A DNA stretch of 64,000 nt from Tretioscincus oriximinensis (Eukaryota; Chordata; Lepidosauria; Squamata; Gymnophthalmidae), in contig JAJVDF010000220.1 of assembly GCA_022410635.1 (NCBI GenBank), positions 542,589-606,588 of the forward strand. Direction: 5' to 3'. The position numbers were made by a program, and so were the translations under genes. The first letter of the stretch is position 1. Each line of letters opens with the position of its first letter. Below, piece by piece: positions 36,091 through 47,615 of the stretch. The notes beneath the pieces are model-generated. The model was not told the origin of the DNA. It made no database searches and saw nothing but the letters and a program-made list of their open reading frames with translations.

Positions 36091-37120
36091 ATCAGATCTC
36101 CTTTGCTAGAAACTTTCACCCTGACAAATGTGGCAGTTTCTTTGGAATCTATTTATAAAGAGTTAATTACTGATAGGTATGACCACTGCGAGTATTCCTT
36201 TTCCACAAGCTATTTATATATTACAATATTAGTTATAACACATTATGTGAATATGAACCTGAGTCAATAAGAANCTCAACGGCTTCACCAAAGGAGTGGA
36301 ATAAAAGTTCACCTGCCTAACTTTCCTCATTCTGCATATAACAGCAAATTTCATTAGTCTTCCTACAGCATCCCCTCCTTATGGTGCCATTGCTGTTTCA
36401 GGATATTTTACCCTGAGACGCCTGAGAAAATAAAATAGCACCAAGGTCTCCAAAATTTGCAGAAGTACCATTTTAAGGATCTTAAATCTTTTAAGTGTCT
36501 GCATGACTGGAGGAAAGGGGGTGCCTTAAAAAGACTAAAAACATGGGCTGAGTGGAAAGGGCCAGAAAGGCTTCAGTCCAAAAACATTTACAAACCACAG
36601 CCAGCATGAGCTTAATAACTCCACCAACGACTTCTCTCCATCTGCAAAGGACAGAGAAAGACAAAAAGTAGTAATTGAACCATTATATCTCCATCCAATG
36701 GTGTAACGTCTGCGCCCCCTATTGGACAAAATGTTATTTATCTTTCCCAGTGTTATTTTGCACTGCTGGGCATTTCTAAGTGGCTTCCAGCTCCTTGGAT
36801 TATGATGCATGCTACAGATGTCCACAGTGAGCTAGTCTGCTCAGATTTTTCAAAAAGTAAAAAATAGTTTTCTTCTGTTTCAATCTGCATTTTATCTNAT
36901 CTTATTGTAAATATTTTCACAGATGTTTGTTTTGTAAAAATATACTGAACATGAATTTTGTACTGGTTGAAAAGAAGGATATTTGTTCCTTTGGAGGCAA
37001 CAATCCAATAGGCTTTCCACAACCTAAAAGGCTTTCAACAATCGTATTATATAAATACTGGTGAAATATGAGATATAAATATCAGTCTGTGCTATGTCAT
37101 TGATTACTGAAAAATAAACT
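36091..37120. other. Unassigned DNA
   Basis: Nothing recognised. Confidence 0.5.
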
Positions 37121-37180
37121 GACCAGATTTTCTGAGCCCCAAACAGGGAGTAATTAATATTCACACTAATTTGCATATTC
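37121..37180 (+). repeat. Unknown repeat family, copy 2
   Basis: Matches 26381-26440, including CAGATTTTCTGA and the octamer ATTTGCAT (37169-37176). The second, inverted octamer is absent here. Confidence 0.55.
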
Positions 37181-37862
37181 AACCTGTACAAATGTGCTAT
37201 TAGAAATTCATTCTAACTTAAAACTGTTTAAGAACAGACAAGGTACAAGTAAGGGAAGCACATATGGTAGATGTAGATGATATTCAGAAGGTTGCTTGGT
37301 ATTCATTGATTATTATTATTATAGCATTATTATACAGCTGAAAATGTCATCCCATTATGACAGTTCTTCTTAGCATCCACATCGTCACATCACATGATGA
37401 TGTAATCTTACACATGTACCAAATTAGTGATATTGGTATTTTTCATNGTCATAAGAAATAACAACTAAACATCATACTTGAAAATATGACCTATGACATC
37501 TAAACAACTGTATTACTTAATATCATTTGATAATAGTTAATTCTGTCCACACAAAATCTGCTTGATAAAATAATGAAAACCTTGTGATTTGCAGGTGTGG
37601 GCCTCCTGGTAGTTCCACAATTCTCAACAGCAAAGGAGATGGGAACCTGGAACAAGAGCTTCCCAGTAGTGACCACCAGACTATGGATTAGTCTTCCCCT
37701 TGAAATGCATAAGCCTTCTTCTCTGCAGACCTTTAAAAATCATTGAAGATGTACCTCTTCAACCTAGTTTTTAGCTTCCCTTCTCTATTTTATATCCTGA
37801 TCTTTTTAAATGTTTATTTTTATAGACATTTTTTAATTGTTGTTACCTATGCTGAGACTTTG
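37181..37862. other. Unassigned AT-rich DNA
   Basis: No supported feature. Confidence 0.5.
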
Positions 37863-38543
37863 GTTGCGTTCACACGACGAGCTAAAAACTGGAATAAAGC
37901 TATATTCCGGAATAAAGCAATAGCGTGTCCCTTCAGACCATGAAGCTATATTCCGGAATATACAATGGTGTGCACACGTATTCTTGAATTCTCGTCATAT
38001 GCAGCCGGCTCCGCCGTGTTGCTTTGGCTGTGCNCTCCTTGCAGCCAGCCNTCNGCCTGCTTTCGGGGGCTTCTGCCTGGAGATCGGCGCTGTCAAATGG
38101 TTCAGCTGAGGCGAGGAGAAGGAGCTGGGGAGGTTGACAGGGCATCTGTCAATGTTCCTTTTCATTTCGCCAAGCTGATCTCCATGTAGCAGCCCCCAAA
38201 AGCAGGCGGAGGGCTGGCTGGAAGGAAACGCGACGGAGCCGGCTGTGTGTCACAAGAAGCTTTTTCCTAAGCCCAGGCTGCCTTCCACCTGTTTTCAGGG
38301 GCTGCTGCCTGGAGATCAGCTCGGCGAAATGACAAGTAGCATTGACAGATGTCCTGATCTCCAGGAGGTTGGCTGCGAGATTTCAGAGGTTCTCTGCAAT
38401 GATGCCTGATTATGCCGGCAATAGTTTATTCCAGGATAAATGGCATTTATTGCGGAAGAACTGCTGAAACACACTTAATATGTGTGCCCCAACCTTCCTC
38501 ATGTCATTACAACTGAGGAATAAAATAGCTGTGTGAACACAGT
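37863..38543 (+). mobile_element. Composite non-autonomous DNA element, copy 3 (internally deleted)
   Basis: Left GTTGCGTTCACACGACGAGC; right (reversed) ACTGTGTTCACACAGC. Cores: + 38073, - 38177 (altered), + 38305, then a junction at about 38356 where half a core runs straight into the right terminal domain. Same orientation as copy 1. Confidence 0.75.
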
Positions 38544-39842
38544 CTTTGACCAAAGGGTGAGATTAAAAGATAGATTGATATGTGACAGACAGACACACAC
38601 ACATACATATAGAGATATCATCTAGGCCCCATCTTTGTTAATATGTACCAGTGAAAGGAAATTGTCTGGTTCGGCGTTCATTATACAACTAAACTGTATT
38701 TAAAATCGTTACTACTCCCTATAGTATGGTGGTAATTCTACCACTTGGCTATGTAAGTGGCCTTCCAGCATGTAACATCCTTATTCACGGACTATCCTTC
38801 AAATAGCTGGAGCTCTTGATTAAGTTGAAACACAGGTGAAGGCCAGCAAATACAAGCTTTATGCCTAAGTGTTTCAATTTCAAACCAGGCTCCTCATAAT
38901 CCACTTAGGAATGTAGGGCTGCAACAAGATTTCATGGTGCTTGCAAACTTCTCCATGGTCAAGTAGAATGTTGTATCTGAGTAGTAGTTGTCATGGGCCA
39001 ATCATTATGCTTGGGTCTCTTTATTTGTTCTCTTCTCCTCACTTAAGAAGTGCTAATAGAATAATTTTCTATTTCCTTCAGTGCACTGCCATCCTGTGGC
39101 TGCATTGTGGAATGTGAACACAAGAATGACAATATTTGTCTTTCCATTCAAGTACATCTTGAGTAGCTTCAACATCACCATTTAAATCTTTTACAGATAA
39201 AAATAAAACATGCACATAAAAAGAGAAACAATTATTCATATGCATTCAGTCACAATGGAAAAAACTAGAATAGATTAAACACCGGAAGTTTACAATGTGA
39301 GAAAAACTAAATTCACTAAGCTTTATGCCCTTTGACTATATTCCACAAATTTTAGATTTATATCTTGCTTCACAACTCTAGGCTACTATTACTATCCTTT
39401 CCACTGCAATGTCTAGAAATTCCAGGACAATGGACCTTTTTAGTGAGTGTATCGCTGAACATGTGTGACCTCTTGGGGCAGACTGAAAGTAATGTTGCTT
39501 CCATCTTGCTAAATATCATGACTGGGGGATGAACCCATAGAGACATAGCTTTAAACATCAAGTTTTAAATTGTCCTTGCTTTGGGCACAAACAAAGTAGC
39601 TTGTTCTGATTCTTTCTTTGCTTGATGATCCATTGAATGGTATATCTTTTAGCCTGGGAAAAAAGATAGCATGCTCATGCTGGCCCCATGAGGTAAAGGT
39701 TTTTTATACATTATTTACTAATCCAGTTTAAGAAGCTCACTAGTTTGCATGGTGCTAATTGTAATCTAAATCAGTAGTCTAAAATTTATTAGCATCCATG
39801 CTAACACCACCATGCTAACACCTTATTATACAGCATCATCTG
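38544..39842. other. Unassigned DNA
   Basis: No gene or known repeat seen. Confidence 0.5.
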
Positions 39843-39931
39843 TTTGGGATGGTTTAATGAATCCTGCATTGAGCAGGGGGGTGAACCCGATGACCCTGGA
39901 GGTCCCTTCCAACTCTATGATTCTATGATTC
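39843..39931 (+). mobile_element. CR1 3' end with ATTCTATG tail
   Basis: CTGGAGGTCCCTTCCAACTC then CTATGATTCTATGATTC, the classic avian/reptile CR1 terminus, distinct from the CTTATGTT-tailed group elsewhere in the window. Confidence 0.85.
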
Positions 39932-39975
39932 AAATGTTCACAAATCAGATTTATGGGGGCATGGGCTTGGCTGTA

Positions 39976-40520
39976 AAAAAGAAGAAGAAGAAGAAGAAGA
40001 AGAAGAAGAAGAAGAAGAAGAAGAAGAAGAAGAAGAAGAAAGAAGAAGAAGAAGAAGAAGAAGAAGAAGAAGAAGAAGAAGAAGAAGAAGAAGAAGAAGA
40101 NNNNNNNNNNNNNNNNNNNNNNNNNNNNNNNNNNNNNNNNNNNNNNNNNNNNNNNNNNNNNNNNNNNNNNNNNNNNNNNNNNNNNNNNNNNNNNNNNNNN
40201 NNNNNNNNNNNNNNNGAAGAAGAAGAAGAAGAAGAAGAAGATGAGGGCTCTTATACCTCGCCTTTCTCACCTTTCAAAGGGACTCAAAGCAGCTTACAAG
40301 GGTATTTTTGCCCGAAGGCTGACATTCTATTTTCCCCACCAGGCTGTGGTGGTTCCCATGTATGTACTTGCAGTCAGTTGCAATTTCTTGCAATTCATGC
40401 TTTTGAATAGTTGGGTTGGATAGAGCTACAAGCTAGCTGAAGGTGCTCACCCCTCCCCACTTCTGACACAGGGCTTCGAAACCCGATCTCCCTTAGTGAC
40501 TGAGCTATCCATGCCTGCTT
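39976..40520 (-). mobile_element. SINE family 2 with large GAA expansion and gap
   Basis: Near-pure (GAA)n from 39978 to 40100, N gap 40101-40215, then more GAA to 40239. The SINE body follows on the minus strand (AAAGGGACTCAAAGCAGC) to the head AGTGACTGAGCTA near 40500. The expansion is the SINE 3' tail. Confidence 0.85.
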
Positions 40521-40619
40521 AACTTAACTTCTCATCCTCTTTGCATTGTCTTTGAAGCCCTCTACTGAGGAATGCTGCTGTTGCTTCAGTTTCAAAACTA
40601 ACACAGAGCTAGCAGGGGA

Positions 40620-40800
40620 GCATCTGGACACAGCAATGAGTGAGTTCAGCTGAATTGTAATTTAGCAGCACACATTGCATGATGTGATTTAGGTATTTTG
40701 CATATGCATAGTAGCATCCATTGTTCCACTTCTGCTGTAGTTCAACCAACTTAATGCAGGTGTGCATTGCTACAGCTAATCCAGATTTGCTAAAACATAT
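40620..40800. repeat. Unknown repeat related to 46140-46400
   Basis: Shares TGCATTGCTACAGCTAAT (40763-40780) with 46352-46369, plus weaker flanking similarity. Possibly a decayed DNA element. Confidence 0.4.
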
Positions 40801-40829
40801 TTAAAAGATTTAACCGATTTTCCAGAGTT

Positions 40830-41230
40830 GGAACAATTGCTGTGCAGCTTCCTACCTCTGTGTGTACATTCTCCTCCTAATCAGCTTCCAAGCCTGATTG
40901 ACTTCCAATCCCATGTAGAACATATTGCAATAGTCCAATATAGAAGTTTTCTGAAAATGGATTATTGTGTTCAAATCACCTCTGTCCAGACTAGTGCATT
41001 AGCTAATGAAGTACCACAACACAAAGTAGGCACTCTTGAGCTTTAAACAGCAGAGCAGAGTTGTCCACCCACAAACTTTACAATTGTCCTTCCCAGGACA
41101 TTTTGATCCTATCAAGGAAAGGATAAGTTTCCAACCTCACAGAATCCAGATCCTGCGCCAAACAGACACCAGGCTGTGTAACTCATCTTCTGGATTCAGC
41201 TTACAATTTGTTGGCCTCCACTGAGCCTGT
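40830..41230 (-). mobile_element. Old LINE fragment, antisense
   Basis: GGATTCAGCTTACAATTTGT followed by TGGCCTCCACTGAGCC, and upstream TTGCAATAGTCCAATATAG, resemble the antisense of a non-LTR element common in lizard genomes. The family name is uncertain; frames are broken. Confidence 0.45.
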
Positions 41231-41397
41231 TACTGCTTTTGCTTCGTTTTACTGTGGGATTTTCCATCCATGTGTTGGTAGTGCATGCCAAGGAAGAGCC
41301 TATGTAGGCTGTACAAGCATGAACACGAAAAGCTTCTATTCTGGAAAATAATTCTGACTAAGGTTCCTCCCACACTATGATGTAAAAATCGAAATGT

Positions 41398-41700
41398 GGT
41401 TAGCTCAGTTGCTTAGGAATTTGTCTCTCGCCTGGGAGATCGGGTTTCGAAGCCCTGTGTTGGAAGTGGGGAGGGCTGAGCACCTTTCACTTGCCTGTAG
41501 CTCTAGCCAACCCAGCTATTCGAAAGCAGGAATAGCAAGAAATCGCAACTGACTGCAAGTAGATACATGGGAACCACCATAGCCTGGTGGGGAAGATAGA
41601 ATGTGAGCCTTCGGGCAAAATATGTCCTTGTAAGCTGCTTTGAGTCCCTTTGGAAGGTGAGAAAAGTGGGGTATAAGAACCGAGTTCTTCTTCTTCTAAA
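41398..41700 (+). mobile_element. SINE family 2, full length
   Basis: A box TTAGCTCAGTTGC, B box GGGTTTCGAAGCC, body CAACTGACTGCAAGTAGATA, tail CTGCTTTGAGTCCCTTTGG, GGGGTATAAGAACC and a short (TTC)n. Best copy in the window and a useful reference for the others. Confidence 0.9.
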
Positions 41701-41810
41701 TCCAGCATAATCCAATCTCTCATCAGATCATATTACCTTAAAAATCCACGCGGAGCTGATGAGAAGAGACACACGAAGGAGGGAAGTTGATACTGTGCAT
41801 GTCAGCCAAT

Positions 41811-41937
41811 TTCAGAGAAATAGCCGTGTTAGTCTAGCAGAAAGTCCAGCAAAGGAGCTAGCAGCACTTTGAGACTAACTTGAGAAAAGTGGTTGGCATA
41901 AGCTTTCGTAGACAGGTCTACTTCTTCAGAATCTGGA
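41811..41937 (-). mobile_element. Penelope-type insertion with 12-base target duplication
   Basis: Flanked by CATGTCAGCCAA at 41799-41810 and 41938-41949. The minus strand reads CTGAAGA, A, GTAGA-CCTG-TCTAC, GAAA, GCTTATGCC: a hammerhead-like core with a perfect 5-base helix II. The first ~113 bases match 22167-22282 with one substitution in the aligned part. Confidence 0.8.
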
Positions 41938-41949
41938 CATGTCAGCCAA

Positions 41950-42529
41950 GTGTGATTTTACAGTATTTACTGCCTGGCGTCTTCTTGTGGAACAGCACAT
42001 CAAGGCTCCAGGCAGCTTCCCTTTGGAAGGAGAGATATTTTGTGCTAATGTCAGAAAACATTAGCAATTTCTCCTTTTGCAAAAAAAAGGTTTTTTCCCA
42101 GGTGTATCCCAAGAGGACAGCGATAGCTCCCTTGCCCTGTATGGTGGAGGCATCAAGATGATCCTACCAACCTGGTAGGAAAGCCTTGTCTGGTAGCATC
42201 TTATGATGGGGATGCCACGTTTGGTTATCCAAATTCTCGGAGCCTCCCTGTCCCTTCCCTCCTCAGGTGATGCTCCCTACCCCACTCGGGCCATGCCTCC
42301 TACTTAGGTTATGTCATTTTATGCACATATCTAGCAACTATCCATGACAGAGCTAGGAAAGAGAGGGACTTTTTCTGGCTCTCAACACATTCAAGGTCAC
42401 CATCAATGGTTTAAAATTCCATTAGGAAGGACAAGGATGAGTAGGCAGACCCAGCTCCAGCATCCTCTCAGGGTTGGCACTGTGCTCTCTGTGCTGACAG
42501 CCAGGAACTCTTGACACAATTATAATAAT
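41950..42529. other. Unassigned DNA
   Basis: No supported feature. Confidence 0.5.
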
Positions 42530-42707
42530 AATATTTATTTATAATAGCCTTTTCACCAAAGGGCAGCACACATAGCTTGTGTTGTAAAGTAGGCAGGGCT
42601 ATGAGTGCCCTAAGGTCATCCAGCTGGCTTCATAGAGGAGTGTGGAATCAAACCAGGAGACTTCCAGATGAGTCCCACACCTTAACCACTACACCAAACT
42701 GGCTCTT
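42530..42707 (-). mobile_element. Sauria-type SINE, internally shortened
   Basis: TATTTATAATAGCC tail side, GGTCATCCAGCTGGCTTCAT, B box area TCAAACCAGGAGACTTCC and head CTACACCAAACTGGCTC. Confidence 0.8.
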
Positions 42708-44261
42708 ACCCAATTACCCTTCCAGTGGCAGCTCTGCTGATCATAATCTGGATCACACCAAGAAATCTCTAATCTGGAATTGTGGCTGGGTCTATCTAGC
42801 ACTATATCTGTACCACTTGTGTGTTCTGGATTACGTCATTCTGAATCCACATGTAGTCTGTATCTGAGTGTGCATGAGTGTGATGGCAAGTGACATGCAT
42901 TGAATCTGCATCATAGTATTGTCTGGATTCTGATGCTGCCCAACCTGTTGGCACGTATCCAGATGAAGCAAATGCAGATTTAGCACAGTAGATCTGTTTA
43001 AAGGGCCTATGTGAGGCCATCAGTTATTGACCCTATCCATTAGGTGCTGCAACAGAAGAAAGAGAAGCCCAGAAGCATGCAATTTTAAAAATTGGGTTCC
43101 AACCTAATTTTTTTNNAAAAAAATGTGTTTCAGTATCGAGGAATTTAGNATATTATTTTGTATTCTCCAGCACAGAGGTTATCATGTATATAAAGGCATG
43201 GCTAGATCTCCCCACACTCTGGCAATTCATACGAGTGTACCCAACATTTACGAAATGGGTGAATGGAAGTCTTTTCATATTTTGATTAACACTTCCTGCT
43301 TAAGGACTCTGCCCTGACTCATTAACTTGTCCCTTAATGATCACCACTTTCCCTATTCAGATGAAGTAATCAGAAGCTGGCAGAAATTGCAGAGTTACAA
43401 GTGAGGCTTATGTCTTATTCTTTATCACTTCTTTCTGGGGTGTTTTGTGAAACATGATCTTTTCCCAATCATACTCAAAGCCTCAGAGGACACCTTTGCA
43501 CTTGTACTTTGATTATTATGCCTTGGAATGGGCAGACAGCTGAAGTCCTCAGAGTTAGATAATGCAATAATTGTGTTCTTGGGAAAGGACTTCAAAAATC
43601 TCTGAATTCTCCATAAACTCAGCTTCACTGATAGATAAGCACGAGTCCCTATCAGAACCTTGGACCTGAACTGAATGATACCTAGGGACTCTGTTCAGCT
43701 ATGAGGTGCATCTAGGTCAGGCTCGCATTCTAAGAAATAGAAATAAAATGAACAAGAAATGATGAGGGTGAGAGATGGGAGTACAAAAGCTGGTTGGAAA
43801 CACATTTAAAAAGTTAAGATTATGGCAACTGTTCCAACATTTCATGGCAGATAGAGTGGTGGAAGGATGGAAGCAGAATAAGATTTTATTTGTTGGGTTC
43901 AAAGACCATTATAGATTGTGACTGTAGCCATGAAATTAAAAGACTCCTGCTGCTTGAGAGGAAAGCTATTCATGAGGAAGGTCCAGATAGTCAAACATGG
44001 TTTTCCAATTGGTAATGTATGGCAGGAAAACTGGAACATAAGGGCACGTGCGTACTGACGAATGGACACTATTGAACGGGGGTGTTGTAGATAGATGAAA
44101 GTTATGGAAGCAACGGACATGGGAGCCAGAGAAGGACAAAAATATTTGGTGTCATTTGATCCATGGGGTCATGTAGAATCAAATGTCACTCAACAGTATC
44201 AAATAAAAGAGCACACCCTTCCTAGGTTCACTTATCCAAAATCTTCAGTCTTGGCTGTTTT
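42708..44261. other. Unassigned DNA
   Basis: Around 42812-43010 palindrome-like pieces (ATCCACATG, GTATCCAGATG) suggest a decayed MITE. N pair at 43115-43116. No gene. Confidence 0.4.
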
Positions 44262-44627
44262 TCTGTTAAAATAGTTTTTCTGTTAAAATAGTTTTTCACC
44301 CAGAGGGTAATTGGCCTGTGGAATATACTGCCTGAAGAAGTGGTGGTAGCTTACAGCTTGGATAGCTTTAAGACAGGACTAGACAGGTTTATGGACCAAG
44401 GGTATAAATGGTTACTGGGGTGCATCTTTTGATGCTGCCTCTGGGATGGGGCAACAGGCAGGATTCCTGAGATATCACTTGTAGGGAATTATGAACAGGT
44501 GTATATTTTGCTTTCTTCTGTTCAGACTGCCCAGGTGCATCTAGGTGGACTTCTGCATGAGACAGAATGCTGGACTAGATGGGCTCCAGCCTGATTCAGT
44601 AGGGCTCTTCTTAGGTTCTTATTTATT
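44262..44627 (+). mobile_element. CR1/L3 3' end
   Basis: Starts after a direct repeat of TTTTTCTGTTAAAATAG. Contains GACAGGACTAGACAGGTTTA and ends CTTCTTAGGTTCTTA. Confidence 0.8.
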
Positions 44628-45357
44628 CATACGTGGTAATGGATTTATGGATGCCCAAATAGAAAACTTGATTGAATTAAGGTAGCCTGTTTACATGATC
44701 TGGGCAGACTAAATGTTAACAAAAGTCTTTGGCTGTTAAGATGGGTCTTTGCAAGCTCTTCCACCTTGCCCTCCTTTTGGACAGAGAGGGATTTTCTTTC
44801 ACCTGGTACACACAAATCTGGAGGTGAAGTAAGTGGTTTTTGTTAAATCTTGTATTTGTCCCAAGAGTCCCTAATTTGTCCCAGAGGTTCCTTCTCCTAC
44901 TAATCTGAATATATCTCTTGTTTATGTCATTTTATCAATCAAACTTAGGCTTCCCTGCCCACCCACCTTTGTTTGCTACCTAAGTTCTTGAAAACTACAA
45001 CCTGGAAATCACTTTGGAGACCAAGCTTAAACCTGCACAGGTTGTTGCACTGAATCGGAATGAATTGATTCTATCTTGCACCCTTGCCACAAAGAGGAAA
45101 GCGCTTACTACAAATCAAGCAGATCATTGAACTTCCTTGACATTTCACAAGGCTGAGGCATTAGGGGCAGGCTAGACTGATTCTTCCTCCTGCTCNTCCT
45201 GTTCAGACCTGAAGTGATATCAAATATATCCACCATGGGAGAAAAGTCACAGGATAGCTTTTGGGAAGCAGGAATCNAGGAGAAGGGAATTGGGAGAGCC
45301 TAATGACAAAGAAAAGGGGATTAGAGGTTCTGAGTGTCAGGAAAAGAGAGTGAAATA
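44628..45357. other. Unassigned DNA
   Basis: No gene or known element. Confidence 0.5.
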
Positions 45358-45502
45358 GGCTTCATCCCCACATCACTTATTTATTCCACTGTAACTGGAT
45401 ATTCCACAATAAAGAACTGTGAGGACGGATTTATTCCAGAATATCAACNCTTTATTGTGAAACATCCAGTTATAGTTGAATAAGTGATGTGGGGATGCAG
45501 CC
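45358..45502. mobile_element. Palindromic MITE, copy A
   Basis: Arms 45362-45413 and 45450-45497 pair over about 48 bases. Ends GGCTTCATCCCCACATCAC and (reversed) GGCTGCATCCCCACATCAC. Related to 53137-53286. Confidence 0.7.
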
Positions 45503-46668
45503 AAAGTCTAGCTCAGCACTTACAGTCTAGNATACAGGATATTCTCACTTCACTGGATAAGACTAAAAGTACATGGCTTAAAACTAATTCTTATTCAGGA
45601 CAGTGCAGCCTAGCCTTGCCAGCNTCTGTTTTTACTGCTAGTAGAAGGCCCTGTGGTTGTTCTCTTTAATTGGGGACATTTTGATATAAAAGCATTGTGT
45701 GTTCTTTTTTGTTTTAAACTCACAGTGTTTTGATATCAGACAAGATAAGACTTCGTACATTAAAGCAAGCTTGGACGGTGTATCTTTCTGATACTGATTC
45801 CCCGGGGATACCTGCTGTGTTTCTGAACTTTTACATCCTTATTCATGACTTCCAGAATCTCATTACAGTTTTAATGCAGAATCTTTCAGTGCACTGCTGT
45901 GCTCTGTAGAAGATGAGGCTGGGTTTCATGAATTATAAAATACACCAGAAACCAAGTATTTGTGTGCAAGGGAATGAGTATGCATGCCTTCCAAAATTGT
46001 CTCCTTCAGATGTTACCCAAGGACACTGGGTGACAACGTCTCATGGGCCTTCCTGCATTTCCATGCTTTCCAAAATTGTCTCCTTCAGCTGGGTGACAAC
46101 TTCTCATGACCCTTTTTGTGTCATGCAATAATTTTCCATTCACACAAAGGCTACATTCAGATGGGATATTTGTATCACTACCATACATGCCTACAGTGAG
46201 CAGCCCTTCCTGTATGATCAACAGGGAAGTACATCGTATCATGTGGAATAGCAATTTCATATCTACATACAGAAGCATTGAAGCATGCATCTGTGATGTT
46301 GTAGCATGCATTGTCCTATATCTGTTGTGCCCAATCTGTTTAACACAGTCCTGCATTGCTACAGCTAATTCAGACCAAACTAATTTGGATTTATCAAAAT
46401 GGGTACAGCTCAATAAGTGCATTATCAGCAGTGAGTAATGATATGAGACTCTAATTTTGACAGGAAAGTTGTGGTTTGGGAAGAGAATTATTAACAACTA
46501 GTAGAATTGCCTCATTACCGCAAATAACTCCGGGCATTCTAACCTCCCTTACCTCGTCGCCGTCCCATTCCCTTTCCCCTCTTTTCCTCTTCCTCCCCTC
46601 TTCCCCCTCCCTTCTCCTGCCCCCCTCCCTGCAAGGGCACCCAGAAGGTCCCTGCAGGGGCCCGCTGG
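45503..46668. other. Unassigned DNA with local duplication and unknown repeat
   Basis: TTCCAAAATTGTCTCCTTCA and CTGGGTGACAAC occur twice (45984-46045, 46063-46108), the second time with 16 bases missing between them. 46140-46400 is related to 40620-40800. 46560-46640 is C/T-rich. Confidence 0.5.
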
Positions 46669-46902
46669 ATGTACAGTGTTTTGACCTCTTGATATTTATG
46701 ATTAACACTATCACCAGTTCTTTGGTATTCGTACTTTGGATACAGGGCGGGATAAAAATGGAAATCATGTTTGATTATTAGTATACTTATGCTTTAATTA
46801 TTTAAGTTTTGATTTTTATTCTGTCCTATATCCAAAGTACGAATACCAAAGAACTGGGTATAGTGTTAATCATAAATATCAAGAAGCAAAAACACTATAC
46901 AT
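46669..46902. repeat. Long inverted repeat, 91-base arms
   Basis: Arms 46669-46759 and 46812-46902 are reverse complements with about a dozen mismatches and a 52-base loop. The arm ends next to the loop resemble a LINE/SINE tail (CAGGGCGGGATAAAAAT). Confidence 0.85.
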
Positions 46903-47011
46903 CAGCTCATATGTTTATATCGTGCGTGCTAAATGTAAATGTTTAATACAATATATTCAGCATATCAAAAACAACGATATATAATTATATAACAGTTACT
47001 CTGAAGATCTA

Positions 47012-47089
47012 TACTGCTCAAAACAATTAAGGGAACCCTTTAACATACACTGTTATGTTAAAGTGTTCCTTCACTTGTTTTGTGCAGTA
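47012..47089. mobile_element. Tc1/mariner-type palindromic MITE
   Basis: TA-flanked, nearly complete palindrome: left CTGCTCAAAACAATTAAGGG, right (reversed) CTGCACAAAACAAGTGAAGG, both followed by AAC(A/C)CTTTAACATA. Only 78 bases; TA target matches Tc1/mariner. Confidence 0.75.
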
Positions 47090-47462
47090 TATTGTGGCTG
47101 ACATGTGTACATATATATATTTAGAGGGCTATTAAGAGATATGCATAACGTTAGCTCCCTCTGCTGGCTGTTTCAAAACATGCACATGCTTTTGATAAAA
47201 AAAAAAGAAAATGCCCAGCTTGTGAAACTGGTTTTATTCTGGAATGTCCAAAAGTAGCAGAATAAGTAATGTCTAGAAGGGCTAAACAGCTAAAATAAGG
47301 ATGACAGGTTGGCAGTTAGATGGAGAAACATAGAAATAGTTCAGGTAAAGTGACAAGCTGTTTTCTTCCCTCATTATCTAATTCAAAGACAGATTTTCGA
47401 TAATGCAAAAGAAAAATGGTGAATTTATTTGCTGATAAATTATCTCTCATAGATAAAAGCTT

Positions 47463-47615
47463 GGGCTCTTTCTGCACTAGCCCTTATTCTGTATACTATA
47501 TCTCAGAAAAGGGACGTACCATCTGTGTGAGACTCCTGGGCCAGCTGTAGCATGTGGATGGCAGATTCCTATTTCAGGATATAAATACAGTATAGAAATC
47601 AGCGTTGAAAGAGCC
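47463..47615. mobile_element. MITE with GGCTCTTTC ends
   Basis: Left GGGCTCTTTCTGCACT; right (reversed) AGGCTCTTTCAACGCTGA; ATACTGTAT-like inner pairing. A single related end (GGCTCTTTCTGCACTGAA) lies at 62937. Confidence 0.5.

Noticed and set aside
39844..40410. 188-codon frame rich in lysine and glutamate
   Set aside because: It is a translation of the SINE GAA tail through an N gap, not a protein.
46006..46497. 163-codon minus-strand frame
   Set aside because: Lies over a local duplication and an unknown repeat; overlapping frame on the other strand; no domain.
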